Source of the DNA: Zychaea mexicana
Lineage: Eukaryota > Mucoromycota > Mucoromycetes > Mucorales > Lichtheimiaceae
NCBI RefSeq assembly: GCF_025766255.1
Contig: NW_026516853.1
Span: 1-60,092 of the forward strand
DNA length: 60,092 nucleotides
Reading direction: 5' to 3'
Within the stretch, counting starts at the first letter, position 1. Every line of letters starts with the position of its first letter. This document shows positions 11,509 through 23,204 of the stretch, one piece after another. A program made the position numbers and the translations under genes. The notes under the pieces were generated by a model that saw nothing but the letters and a program-made list of their open reading frames with translations, had not been told where the DNA came from and did no database searches.

Positions 11509-12357
11509 ATGAACAACACAATCACATTCAACAATGACAAAATCGTTCTTGATACCAATAAATTAAGTATATTTTTTGATAATAATAATATAAACATTAA
11601 AGAATTTGCTGAAGAAACAATTTATGAAAAATATGATATAAATTATAATATTAAAAAGAATAAATTATTAATAAAATGTAAAGCATCAAAAAAACAAAAA
11701 GACTCATCTAAAAATAATTTAAGTAAAGCGAATAATGAAAGAGATATTATTTCTGTTAAAAAAAGTAAAGATAAAACATTAAAGGAAAATATAAAACTAA
11801 AGGAAAAATTACATAAATATAAGAATAACTATGAAAATCCCAATACATTACCTCCAAAAGAAATAGTTGCCGAAAATTCAAATTCTCAGCAATTTGAAAT
11901 TCCTCATATTTCAAATACACAGACAAAAGAAACATATGCTGAAAATTCAAATTCTCAGCAATCCTCAAATCCTCATATTTCCAAAGCAATATTAGAAAAC
12001 ACCTCTGGTGCAGATGCCTCATAGGGTGATTCTGATAACGATGAATGTGAATCCGGTGGGAGAGAATATATGTGTATGATTGCATGTAAGCCCTGTATGG
12101 ATAAATTAAATGATACTTATGATTGTAGTTTTATTGATGAACTTATTTTAAAACTTGAAAAGGAAAAATATAAGTATAAAAGGTTTTTCAATTCATACTT
12201 AAGATATTATATTGATTTAATAAAAGCAAAAGAAACAAATAGGGATGATATTATGCAAATGTGTCAAGAGCAAATGCAGAAGTTAATCATTGAATATAGT
12301 CAGATATATACATATGAAAATAAAAGTGAAGATGAATATAGTGATGATTCTGATTAA
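11509..12357 (+). pseudogene. Lysine/asparagine-rich protein of the AT-rich element, one in-frame TAG
   Basis: A single frame of 282 codons is broken only by TAG at 12022-12024. The first part is highly basic and low in complexity, with a twice-repeated AENSNSQQ segment. After the stop the frame goes on with CMIACKPCMDKLND and a helical acidic tail. I do not recognise a domain. The gene has the same AT-rich style and the same AATTGAATTT word upstream (11461-11470) as the other AT-rich genes in this window, so I place it in that element family. Whether the TAG inactivates it or is read through cannot be told. Confidence 0.5.
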
Positions 12358-12528
12358 ACTTGTATCAGCCATTAATGGCTATACCGTTTAGGACAGGCTT
12401 ATTAACTATAACAAAATCAATAAACAACTAACAGCTAGACAAGTACTAGTAGGACACTAAACAGGGATTGTAGCACTGTAAGTCTCATAGGTCCAAGCAG
12501 CGTGGGCATCAGTACCGTCTGTATCCAA

Positions 12529-12980
12529 TGAAGAGGCGCTCAACTGTTTCCAACATGGCCTCCATCCAACCGTACACATGCAGGTATTGACTCGTTTCCC
12601 AGCATCTACGGATGAAGCTATGAAACTAGCGCTTGCCGTTGAGGGTGCACAACAGACCAGCCAAGCAATCATGCACGAGGCGCAAGGCTACCCGGTTATA
12701 CAACACCAATTTGCCCACCAACCACAGCTCGTGCCTGAATACCTCCACTCGTCAGGTGTGGCGCCTATGGACTTGGATGCCATCTGCTCAAGAGGACTAG
12801 AACAGTGGCGTGGATCTGGTCGCGGTGGATCCAACTGGAGACAGTAAATGCCACAACGTAGCAATGATGCTGAGAAAGATTGTTACAATTGTGGCGGCTG
12901 GGGTCATGTGTCTTGCAACTGCCCATCTCCTCGCTGCAATCGCCAACAGCAGGGTCGTTATACAGGCCAGGGAAAAGGCT
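12529..12980 (+). pseudogene. gag: Ty3/Gypsy gag C-terminus with CCHC zinc knuckle
   Basis: Homology resumes with FQHGLHPTVHMQVLTRFPAS and STDEAMKLALAVEGAQQ, typical of the end of the gag capsid region. After an in-frame TAA (12845-12847) the same frame gives CYNCGGWGHVSCNC, a C-x2-C-x4-H-x4-C zinc knuckle that would bind the genomic RNA. A TAA near 12980 ends the frame. Confidence 0.75.
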
Positions 12981-13154
12981 AAGTGCGTCGGGATTAAAGA
13001 AGTCCCTACGCGCCTATTTCCATCCCTTAACATTGTCTGAACGGAGCCCATGGATGTTCCTGAGGCCGACCTGATCGATCTTTCTGAGGGCCGTGGTACG
13101 GATGCACAGTTGCTCCAGTGCACACTGCAGGAAGATAGCTAATATTTCAATTCT

Positions 13155-13388
13155 TTGCTGTCAATAAAAGAAACTGATTTACCCCTGTACTCAATGGTGT
13201 GCAATGGTCGTGCTGTGGAAGTACTGATTGATTCTGGTGTTACTGGTTCGTATGTGGCGCCAAGAGTCGCTGCTGGTCTGCCCACTCATTTGGTGTCGGG
13301 TCGTGAGGTCGAAACTGCCGGTGGTCATGTGCTGTCAATATCAAGTCAAGCAACACTGTCGTTGAACGCCCAAGGTTACAAACATTAG
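13155..13388 (+). pseudogene. Ty3/Gypsy protease fragment
   Basis: VEVLIDSGVTGSYVAP contains the retropepsin D-S-G active-site signature, with the usual hydrophobic residues before it. The frame closes at 13388 and degenerate sequence continues to about 13830, so the copy is broken. Confidence 0.7.
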
Positions 13389-13840
13389 GCAGACACTTAT
13401 GTTCTCGACACGAAGTTTGATGTTATCCTATGCTAGAATTAGCTCAACACCGTTCAGCCAGTACCAGATTGGGACCAAGACACATGGAAAATTAGTAAAG
13501 GTGCTCACACTTATGTCCTCCACCCTCGTCACACCTGTCAAGTCCCTGAGCTCTCGTACCTGATCTCCCACTGCCAAGTCCAACGTCTGGAACGTAGCAA
13601 GGAATTGACGATGTCTTCATTTGCTACGTCCGTAGCGACCATGTTGAAGGCCAGCTGACAGCCAACGATCCATTCAAAATGCTGCTGGTAGGCAAATTTC
13701 GTGACGTATTCTGTGAGCAACTGCCCGGGTTGCCTCCAGACCGCGGTGTACAGCACGTCATTGACACTGGTGACGCCGAACCTGTATCTCGACCACCATA
13801 CAAAATGAGTCCGCTCGAGTTGGATGAATCGTGAAGGCAA

Positions 13841-15010
13841 TTGAAGGAGCTGCTCGACTTGCGACTCATTCGGCCCAGCTCTTTACCCTGGGGCGCACCA
13901 GTCTTGTTTATGTGCAAGAAGGATGGTTCCATGCGCATGTGCGTCGATTACCGTGCCGTCAACCGCCTGACTCGTCGTAACACGCACCCGTTACCACGCA
14001 TTGATGAGTGTCTCGAACGCTTAGCCAATGCTTGCCGTTTCACAAGTATCGATCTGAAAAGCGGCTACCACCAGGTGCGCATCCGCTCTGAGGATGAGGA
14101 CAAGACAGCCTTCAGCACCCAGTATGGCCAGTTCTGCAGGAAAGTTTTCCAGTTCGGCCTTTGCAACTCGCCACCAGTTTTTCAAGCCATGATGAATGAA
14201 GCACTCAGCGATTGTCTCGATACATGTTGTCTTGTGTACTTGGATGATCTCCCCATTTTCAGTAAGAGCGACGACGAGAAAGCACATCTACAGGACGTAC
14301 GGCGTGTGCTTCATAAGTTGCAACAAGCGAAGTTGGTGGCCAACCTGAAAAAGTGCAAATTCAACAAGACTGAACTGGAATTCGTGGGTTATCAAGTGTC
14401 TGCTCAAGGAATATGTCCGTCAAAGAAAAAGGTGCAGGCGATTCAAGACTGGCTGGTGCCAACCAATGTTCAAGAAATTCGGCAGTTTGTCAGTTTGGCA
14501 TCACATTATCGTTGCTTCATTCGTGGGTTCAGCGCCATGGCAGCAGCATTGACCGATTTAACAAAAGGAACAGGAGCTAAGAAAAGGGCGATTGCGTGGA
14601 CTCCTGAGTGCCAGGAGGCTTTTGACCTCATCAAAGCCCGCGTGTGTGACGCGCCCATCTTGATGCCTCCAAATCCGGACAAGCCATATATCATCGAAAC
14701 GGATGCCTCTGACTTTGGTGTTGGTGCCGTGTTGCTACAAGAAGGATCCGATGGTCTCCTCCATCCTCTGGCATTCAAATCCAAAGAAGCTTTCTTCGGT
14801 AGAGCGTTAGTATCTGGCCCAAGAACGTGAGATAGTGAGCATCCTCTATGCCTTGCGGACTTGGCGTTCTTTTTATTGAGGGCCGTTGATACACTGTGTA
14901 TTCCGATCGTATCCACTCAAGTACTTCCGGTCCAAGCTTAAACCCACGCCATACCTGAGTCAATCGATTGCTGAGATGGAAGTATACGACCTAGATATCT
15001 AGTACAAGCC
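13841..15010 (+). pseudogene. pol: Ty3/Gypsy reverse transcriptase and RNase H
   Basis: The frame 13841-14830 holds the RT core: [54 protein letters not shown] and the catalytic YLDD (14237-14248). It then runs through the connection domain into the RNase H start [16 protein letters not shown] (from 14698). A frameshift near 14800 shifts the rest of RNase H. NSPPVFQ replaces the usual NAPATFQ, a small departure near the active site. Confidence 0.9.
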
Positions 15011-15024
15011 CGGCAAAGACAACC

Positions 15025-16481
15025 ATGTTCCGGATCTGCTCTCCAGACGAGATGGCCCTGCATGTGTCACCAAAGAACCAAGTTTGGAACCCGAGTTTTT
15101 CTATGCAGTCAAGGCGGTACAGGAATCTGACTGGCCAAAATTCTATGCTGTTTCCGAAGACAAGCAGCCACCTATGTACAAGGATCTACTGGATAAACAT
15201 GAGGACAAGTTTGTAACATAGAACGGCCAGGTCTACCGCAAGGTCAAGGTCGGTGAATCTGTCCAAGAAGTGCGCTATGTACTTTTTGCTCGCCGTACCG
15301 ACTTGGTTGAACAGTTTCACAAATCGTTTGGGCATGCGGGGAAAACAACGGTGTACGACTTGATGCGGAAACGATGGTGGTGGCCGGATATGCGTGCCGA
15401 TATTCAAGAATGGTTAGCTTCTTGTCAACAATGCCAACTTGCTGCTAATGCCGACCGAAATGTCCATCATGCACCGATGAAGCCACTGGAAGTCCCACCT
15501 GTTTTTTCCCACTGGCATTTGGATTTTGTGGGTGAGTTACCTACCACTATCAATGGCAATCGCTGGCTGCTCGTTGCTGTTGATTATGCCACGAACTGGA
15601 CCATCGCTCGCGCCGTACCTGATGCCACCGGTGAAGCCATTGCCAACTTCATCTATGAAGAAATCGTGTAGCCTTTCTCATGTCCAGTGCAAATCCTGAC
15701 GGATCGCGGTGCCAACTTCATGTCCAAGGTGCTCAACCATTATTTGGGTCGTCTCAAGGTCAAGCACATCTTCACCTCAGCCTTCCATCCCCAAACAAAT
15801 TCCAAGGCTGAACGAACAAATGGCATCCTTAAACAAATGCTACGCAAGTACACCCATAATCAGATCTACCGCTGGGACCAGTTTGTCCAACCAGCCGTTT
15901 TTGCTTGCCGCATTCGCAAACATCGTACTTCGGGTTTCTCTCCCTACTTTCTGATGTATGGCGTTGAGCCACGACTGCCTGGTGAACACCTGCCTCCGTT
16001 TCTTCTGCTTCCCAAATCTGAACAAGAGGATTCACCTGTCGTTTGTGGTCGCGTTCCAGAGGTCCGTCGCTTACGAGCGCACTTGCTCGCTGAAAGCCGC
16101 CTCAAGGCCAATGCTGCCAAGGACAAGGCTCGTTGGGATTCCTTACTCATACCGCAAAAGTTTTCTGTTGGTGACCATGTCTTAATGCGACATGAAAACA
16201 AGCTCAGCCTCAAATTCAATTGGAATGGTCCATATAAGGTCATTGCCATCAATCCTGATATCGATATCTACAAACTTGAAGATCTGCATGGCAATGTTTA
16301 CTCGTCATGGGTCCACACTGATCGCCTCCGTCCTATCCATGTTTCGTCTCAAGTTTCGCAAGATCCATGGTACGACCCGACTGCTACTCGAGCTACGGAA
16401 CGTCGTTACCTCGATGCTGCTGGTCAGCTCGCTTTGTTGTTCGAGGACGACCAACACTTTGGAGAGGGGATATTGTTGTAG
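15025..16481 (+). pseudogene. pol: Ty3/Gypsy integrase
   Basis: The zinc-binding H-H-C-C segment is visible (FHKSFGHAGKTT to CQQCQLA, about 15310-15440). The DDE core follows: D in HWHLDFVGELP, D in ILTDRGANF, and E in KAERTNGILKQ. The C-terminal part has GPYKVIAI and HTDRLRP, the GPY/F-type module. A TAG at 15669-15671 splits the core between the first two aspartates. No chromodomain is seen at the end. Confidence 0.9.
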
Positions 16482-16916
16482 CAAGATTTGACGGTGACAC
16501 ACCGTTTCCTTTTTGGATTTTTCCCGCTCCCTTTTTGACGTATTTTATGGCCATTTCTTCTACCTGTTTCTGTTCCTTCATATTGTAACTCAATCATCCC
16601 TTCGCCGTTATTCTATAGCTACTTCTTCCTAATTCTTCCATTCACTCGCTAGAGCTTAATCCACTGTCCAACATTAGCTACAGCTATTCTTTCTATCTTC
16701 TTCTGTCGCGCAGCCGACCTTATATACATTATCCACTATATCTTGCATTCATCGTAGTATTCATCACTTTCGTATTACCTTGGACAAAACATATAAATAC
16801 CCTTCCTCAGTATATACAATAAAGGATTATCTTCGAAGTCACCTTTTACACTCTCTTTATTCTTGACACCTCTCTTTCTATGGGCTACGGAACTGACCCG
16901 CCAAAAGGATTCGACA
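16462..16916 (+). repeat. Polypurine tract and 3' LTR
   Basis: The purine run GGAGAGGGGA (16462-16471) precedes a 442-bp LTR beginning TGTTGTAGC (16475) and ending CGACA (16916). Its last 96 bases equal the LTR end at the window start. Confidence 0.85.
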
Positions 16917-16921
16917 TAGGT

Positions 16922-18082
16922 TGTCGAGTCGCTTTTTGGCAGGTGGATCCGTAGCCAATGAGAAAGGACAGGAGCAAAGGGTAATTAGAGAATAGAGGGT
17001 TGTTAAGAGATACTTTTTATTGCTTGTGACTACGTGGCTATTTATAATCTTTTCTCCAATAAAGTGCCTCGGCGCTTGCTATATGATACAACCATATAAT
17101 ACAATACAATTATGATGCTGTCAAATGCCGCTTTCTGCTCGTTGTTTGTGTACTCCTTTGTATGTTGTCAACGTATTTAATTGCGGCGGAATTCTGTTGT
17201 AAATATTTAGTGCCTGGCAAAAGTGTTGCACCGCCAAAACTAGGGGTCGCAATCTGACCCACAGGTCAAAACCAACCCGCGGGTTGAGGACGGGTCAACG
17301 GGTCGGGTTGATGCTTTTCTGACCCGCGAGTCAGCCCGTCTAACCCTTGACCCGACCCGTTGACCCGTTGTGACCCCTGTATACATATGATATCTATGAG
17401 GTACTTGTATTCAAGTAGTCAATCTTCTTGTTGGGAAGGATCATTATATTAAAGATGTAGTTGTCAATATGTCTGCTATAGAACTGTAACATAAAACGTA
17501 CTTATATTCTTTTTCATTGTGGGATCATATTTTATATTCAAAAGTGTAAGATAAGTAAGCTATAAGCAATACATGTAATAGTAGTAAAGAAGTAGCAATA
17601 GTACAATGAGAATAGACAATAGAGAGTGGCAGTGAGAGACGAGATTTGACAAAAGACGTAGAAGGAATTAAGAAAAGAGATGTGAAAGAAGAAGGAAGAA
17701 ATGAAAAGAAAAGGGAAAAGGGAAAAGGATTAAGGGCATTTAAAGGAAGTCGATATTTAACCACACTTTAACCATTATGCTTTCTTTAATGCATGTGAGC
17801 GCAAACGATTTCTTTTGTTATGGCACAAACCCCTTTACCTTTAAGAATAATCACACAAAACGTAGATATTGCTAGCACTGCTAGGAATTTGCGTGCCATC
17901 ATCTTAGAGAGCTGTGTATACATGTAGTTTTGCACTTCCAGTGCTCAAGCTCAGGTTGATTGACACCTCCTTTGTCACCAAATCAAAATCAGTAGTGACC
18001 CGTCAACCCAAGTTATGACCCGTCCAATTGCGACCCCTAGCCAAAACAGAATAATTAAAGGCCGGTCATTATTACTACGACA
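16922..18082 (-). repeat. Reverse-oriented solo LTR split by a hAT-type MITE
   Basis: The reverse complement ends with GGCTACGGATCC then ACCTGCCAAAAAGCGACTCG, clearly related to the end of the Ty3 LTR above. The LTR body is 16922-17232, the MITE fills 17241-18039, and the remainder is 18048-18082. AGGT flanks both sides (16918-16921 and 18083-18086), a possible 4-bp TSD. Confidence 0.6.
17241..18039. mobile_element. Non-autonomous hAT-type element (MITE)
   Basis: The ends are TAGGGGTCGCAAT and its inverse, flanked on both sides by the 8-bp GCCAAAAC (17233-17240 and 18040-18047). An 8-bp TSD and TAGGG-type ends are the mark of the hAT superfamily. Dense GACCCG/CGGGTC words lie next to both ends. 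No transposase is encoded; the open frame at 17525-17764 is low complexity. Confidence 0.85.
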
Positions 18083-18085
18083 AGG

Positions 18086-18176
18086 TGTTAAGTCACTTTT
18101 TGGTGGGTGGATCCGTAGCCAATGAGAAAGGATAATCAGAGGATAGAGGGTTGTTAAAAGATACTTTTTATTGCTA
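18086..18176 (-). repeat. LTR end fragment, second copy
   Basis: TGTTAAGTCACTTTTTGG and the next 80 bases parallel 16922-17033. Similarity stops at the CTAG at 18174-18177, where sequence tied to the Helitron remnant begins. Confidence 0.6.
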
Positions 18177-18219
18177 GTTATTGTACGGTAAGAGGAGTTT
18201 TCTAAAGTAAAATGAGTGG

Positions 18220-18452
18220 CTATAAATCAATTATCAGTGTGAGGTTTTCCTTTTTGGGAGAATTTATCACCCTAGGTTCTCCTTTTTGAGAATCCAAGGT
18301 GATTACTACAGAGCGTGGCGTTCTGACCCACGACAATGCTACATATAGTAGACCATGCATAAAAACAGGTTTTGGTAGATAAAGGCCGATCATGTCAAAT
18401 GTTTGTCCTTGAGCCTTGTTGATCTTCATTGAAAATGCAAGCCGTATAGGGA
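18220..18452 (-). pseudogene. Helitron-type helicase B, C-terminal fragment
   Basis: The minus strand reads [11 protein letters not shown] then [11 protein letters not shown], and ends with [18 protein letters not shown], the last motifs of a Pif1-family Helitron helicase. The rest of the same helicase lies at 23320-24758 and 30137-30606, so this is the far end of a gene cut by later events. It starts abruptly at the joint with helicase A. Confidence 0.8.
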
Positions 18453-18454
18453 AC

Positions 18455-21400
18455 TGTGTCGATGGGAGCGCGGGACAGGGCTACGTACAGTAAACTTGGG
18501 CTGAAGAAGTTGCCGGTGAAAATGGAAATTTTGTTAAGTGTGATACCTTGAACTTTGTGAATTGTCAGAGCGTATCCTAGAGTCAGAGGGAATTGAGTAC
18601 GCGAGTATGGTATGTCGTCTACGTCACATTTGACTCTAGTGACAGCGTAACGGTTGCTTGGATCGTCTGTGGCGGAGATGTGTATGACATCGTCTTCAAA
18701 TGCTACAACACTGCAAAGCTGGCCATTGACCCAGCCATTTTCTATGTCCAAATTCTGGATGAGCATCACCGAGCAACCTATCTTTAAGTCAAGAGTCTAT
18801 GCGATAGACAAATTGTTAGTTACTAATTGCAATGTGGAAAATTGTTCCGAAAAACAAAACCTTTTGTAGTTGCGTTTCAGTTAGTGCGCTTTTAGCTGAC
18901 TCGGGGTCTCCACCAGTGTGGTCAATGCTGTGGTACGTTTGTTTCAGGGCGTTGAGCTGGGAAAGGCGCAGTGTGTTAAATTGACGGGCGGCAGCCCTTC
19001 GCGGTGTCAGAACAACAGTGTCAGATGGAATGTCGCTGTCGTGGTGTATCAGCCTGGATGCAAGAAGCGGAATGCAGGCTTGGTCGTTGTGCACTTGGTC
19101 AAATCTTACTGCTTGGAGAACTTGCATGAGTGCCAGGTCAGTTGAGCGTTGGGGGTGGTACACTAATTCTGTTTGGATGTCCTTGAAAATTGCGCCGTCT
19201 AGGACAGGGAGACAGGAATTGCTAAATGGCAGTAGCTGTGCGAAATCGCCAAAAAAAAGCTACAGGGTATCTACCCCACTTTGAGCCATTCTGGGAAACC
19301 TGTCTGAGTGTCTCATCCATGGTATCCAGTAATTCAGCGGATATCATGGATACCTCGTCTATAAGGAATACTACCCGGTCGTTCAATTGCAGATACTGCT
19401 CAACGTGACGGTATTGTGGGAGCTGTTCTTTGTTCGCCATGCCAAAAAAGCGATAGATTGTTTGTCCTTTAATGTTCCACGCTGCGACACCGGTGTAAGT
19501 GACTTTTACAACCTGTGGTGTGACGTGAAATGGGAGTGGTCAGGATTGTGTCTGATCGTTTTTTTTTGATCTGCAGTTGTCAAAACAGTACCTTGTACCC
19601 AAGATTTTGAAAGTGAAGGTCCATGGTGTCGAGAACAAAGGACTTTCCATGGCCTGCGCTTCCGTGGATAAGCACGGGTGTCCTTGCTTCCATTGCGGCC
19701 AAGGCGTTTGAGTGTGCTGTGTACTGCGAAGGAGAGAACATGTCCAAGCGGCGCAAAACTTCATGGTCAGCGTCTGTTGCCGACGTGTCTGTTCGCAGTG
19801 CAGAGACGTCCCAATCCATTGTTGCCACATTAGTTTGCAGTTCTCTAATTTCGGCATTGTTTGCGATGCCTTCTATTTCATTTAAGGCCTGCTCTGTTTC
19901 ACGGTCCAGTGCAGTTCGCCCTTCTTGCGTTAGATACATCGCTTGAAGGCGGTTAGCACATATGAGCTGGTGGAAGCATTAGAAAAGGCATGAATAGACT
20001 TACCTCGGTATGTGCCCCATCTGAGAATGTTAGCTACTTCTGCTATGCGACAGAAAGGGGCTCTTAGCAGAATTTGCTGGTAATAATAGGCCTCACCCGA
20101 AGATGGGCTGAGAAAACGAGTTCTCTACAGCGCACTGTCTTTAACCCGACGGATCCACTTCGAATTGTCAAGACTGCGCAGTACTCTTCCAGTGTTGCTT
20201 CTTGTATAAACTTTGTAGTACTGGGTGAAGAACTGTGGTATTGTCAAAACTTCGACCTCGGGCTCGAGTGGTCTAGCCATGTACATTTCTTTGGCAAGTG
20301 TGAGTGAGAAAGTTGGCGATGCACTGATTAGAAGATGACTTACCTAAGTGTGTCTTGTAGACTACACTTTCGCCGGCTCCGTCTCCTTGACCGTTTGCTT
20401 CGGACATGTGTTGGCGTCGACGGATCGTGCGATACTCTTCACCTGGAAGGCTTGTGGAGATGTATACGACAGCCTTGCTGCTCTGCTCTTTGTGAAAGCT
20501 GCAGACGTCAAACACAGCCTCGACGATACCGAGATTTCGACCTCGAAAATGTCGTTGAGCAGCTGTGAGGTCGTCAGCATTGCTCTCGTCAACGATAGCA
20601 AAATCTGCAGCGCTGTCGTTTTTGCTCAAATATCTGCACAAGTAGCGAAGTGTATTTGGCCCTTTGTTTAGCTGGATGTCCATGTTGCATTGGGACCAAG
20701 CTAGCAGTGTCGGGTTGTAGGGGTTAATGTGTGCATATTCGGCTGGTCTCTTGTATTAGACGCGACCGTTTTCGTATTTTGTCTCGTCACAAGGTGGGAA
20801 AGTAAACCTGAAGCGGCACTTTGATGACGAGTTTGGCTTGCAGTAGGAGGTGCAGCTATGGACTTGGTGCCGGAGAATGAGACGTCTCAATTCACAGTTC
20901 CCCCTTGGTACATGAGTACAGACAACGTTGGGGTCTCGGGCCAGTTCTTCAAAAGTTTTTCTGGTCCAAAGCACACAGTGAATGTGCGGCGATCCGCGAG
21001 CTTGCAATTCTAGGACCCAAAAATGGTCAGTAATGCCTCCTACGCATTGGCCGAAGGTACGCTTGATGCGAATCTAAAGTTCGCTCCACATGTGTCTGAA
21101 ATGGTTTGCAAACAGAACCGGATCAGTCCACGGTTTGTCACTGCCGACAGCTTCAAGTATTTCGGGCACGAAGTCGTTGCAGGTGAAAGTCAAGAAAATT
21201 TGTGGCTCGTTCAGGGCATGGAACATTGCCATCAAATTCAGAAAGCGTTTGCGCTTGTAGCCAAAGCTTGATCTGATTGTGTGGGGGATGCCGATTGTGA
21301 TATCTTCGCGGATGTGTCTCTCACCGGTTTCGGAATTTTGACTGTAAATGTTGTTCACATTGACTGTGGGTAAGTGAGAAGCATGCATGACTCGGTGGCT

Positions 21401-22457
21401 GTATTCCGAGATAGCGATTTTTTCGAGCATGTCTGCGGCAAAGAAAATGAAAGCTGGACTTTGTCCAAACCGTCGGTCACGAGGGTTCAACAAGAGCAAC
21501 TTCTAGTGGTCTTTTAAAGAAATGCGTTCTCGCTCAGAGTATTTGGGCTGTCCTGTTCGGTCTGGAAAGAGCCAAGGGAACAGAAGCATAAACAAGCGAT
21601 CATCGGTAAACTTGATTCTTGAATGACCGGACGCATTAACCGAGAGTTTTTCGAAACGATCGACGTAATCTGTAGATGTCGGTCTAATGTCGTTTACCGG
21701 CATGATCATGTTTTCGTCCCAGCCGATTGTTTGCATTTTCTTTGTGTGGTTTTTCACAAAGTATCGAACGAGTTCATGATTCAAAACGGGATCGTCGAAT
21801 TCGCTGAGGATGGGTTTTTGTGCCTTTGTTTCATTCCACGCACGTTGCACGGTGGCCACATTGATCGCTGTTGTTTCCTGTTAGTAAATGTGATATTTGA
21901 AAAAACGTTCACTTGACTGTGTACGTACAAGTAGTGTTTTCCTCACTGTACATCACTCCGAGTGTACTGTCGAAGCGCATGCCAGCAAAGTCGTAATTGT
22001 AATCTAGGCTTAGCCCTCCTGCTAGATTGTAGTGACCCATTATGGACCCGTTTCTAGAACCCAGTCTAGTAATCTCAGATAGCATTCTGATCGGTGAGAT
22101 GCAAGCTAGCTCGCGCCAGTTCAAGTTTTTTGTGCACTCGAGAACAGGACTTAGGAGTTCTGGCATGTATGCAACGAGATCGTCGTCGCCTTTAGTGTGG
22201 GACTTGCATATGGCGACTTTGAACTCGTCTGTAACGATTGGCGGAATATCCCACTTCACACAAGGGTAATCTTGCAACTGGATGTCTTCGTTTGTGCAGA
22301 GGTACTTTTCTTTGGGGTATAGTACACAACAGCAGAAGGCGCAGTATAGACTAGGTTTGGAGGCGTAGTACTTGCGATAGCTACAGATACTGCTTTCGTT
22401 CCAAAGCATTGGCTCGCCTTTAGGGAATGTCGGTTGCTGGTGGTTTGGTGGCATCAA
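18455..22457 (-). pseudogene. Helitron Rep-helicase A
   Basis: Rolling-circle transposases of this group nick and unwind DNA with one protein. From 22457 the minus strand gives an N-terminal region and a Helitron_like_N region (RRFGQSPAFIFFAADMLEK; LTFTCNDFVPEI). The HUH site of Rep follows (RGSPHIHCVLW), then a Cys-rich KCRFRFTFPPC patch and the tyrosine segment LRYLCRYLSK. The Pif1-type helicase comes next: Walker A GSAGHGKS, Walker B FLIDEVSM, TQFPLTLGYALTIHKVQG and LLYVALSRA. Probable short introns are visible, for example GAG|GTAAGTCTATTC near 20004 and one near 20345. At least one in-frame TAG (about 20124) and the cut C-terminus argue for decay. Confidence 0.8.
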
Positions 22458-22662
22458 GAAACTGGTGTTGATAGTAGCAGATAGAGAACGAATTGAAGTA
22501 AAAGTGCTCCGAGGTCTGTGTGTGTTGTTTTGTATTTAATGGCTTGTCGTCACTGCGTTCAAAGTTAATGCTTGTGGAACGATGTGAATTCCGTGAAGGA
22601 GCAGGTGACGTGGAACAAATTTGGAATTGACTTTTTCTTCATTTATTATTCAAAAATTTACG
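22458..22662. promoter_or_regulatory. Divergent intergenic region
   Basis: About 205 bp separate the start of the Helitron Rep gene (minus) from the glycosylase start (plus). A shared bidirectional promoter is likely from the arrangement; I see no defined motif. Confidence 0.35.
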
Positions 22663-23204
22663 ATGCTAGAAGACGTGATTGAGCGTGGTGTGCACGTTCT
22701 GTTTGTTGGGATTAATCCAGACCCACACAGTTTTTTGGTCGGGAAGTTCTATGCCGGGAGGTCGAACCACTTTTGGTTTTGCCTCAACTCTACAGGTATT
22801 TCAATTGATAGTTTTTGCTGATTTTTTCTGTAAAAGAGATGTACTGAAGCAGTAGAGTAGATTTGGTGTGGACTCACGTCGGCCCATCAGACAGTGCGCG
22901 AATGGCCAAAGATTTTGGAGTTGGATTCACAAACCTGTGTTCGCGACCGACACACACTGCTGCTGAATTGACTGCAGAAGAGAAGGAGACAGGTGCAAGG
23001 CTGCTGAAAAGAAAGATACGCTATTACCGACCGTCGGTTGTGTGTTTTCTCAGTATTGACGCATACAAAGTATTCAGTGGCGCGAAAGACTTCTCTCTCG
23101 GATTGCAGCCTGACCCTATCTACAAGTGGTCGGATAGACAGTTTGACTTTACTGTTGCATTTGTTACACCCAATTCCAGCGCTAAGGTTGTGGCGTATCA
23201 GTGA
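22663..23204 (+). pseudogene. TDG/MUG-family mismatch-specific DNA glycosylase
   Basis: These enzymes remove uracil or thymine from G:U and G:T mismatches, starting base-excision repair. Exon 1 (22663-22795) gives VHVLFVGINPDPHS, the family's GINP active-site motif, and GRSNHFWFCLNSTG, the family's N-HFW segment. After an intron of about 50 bp, exon 2 gives DFGVGFTNLCSRPT, RKIRYYRPSVVCF-like sequence, LGLQPDP and VTPNSSAK, the second active-site loop. The GLQ block makes it closer to eukaryotic TDG than to bacterial MUG. A TGA at 23202-23204 ends the frame, yet KDKVELFKELDKV continues the family's C-terminus after it. The splice phase at the acceptor does not close cleanly, so an indel is possible. 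It is divergent from the Rep gene and lies inside unit A. Confidence 0.8.

Larger units (their letters stand above)
1..16916 (+). mobile_element. Decayed Ty3/Gypsy LTR retrotransposon, split by nested insertions
   Basis: The end of an LTR at 1-96 matches the last 96 bases of the LTR at 16475-16916. Between them, in Ty3/Gypsy order on the plus strand, lie gag, protease, RT, RNase H and integrase. The gag gene is interrupted between about 700 and 12450 by an AT-rich segment that itself holds the 736-11418 element. Stops and frameshifts occur in every domain, so the copy is non-autonomous. The left LTR continues beyond the window. Confidence 0.9.
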
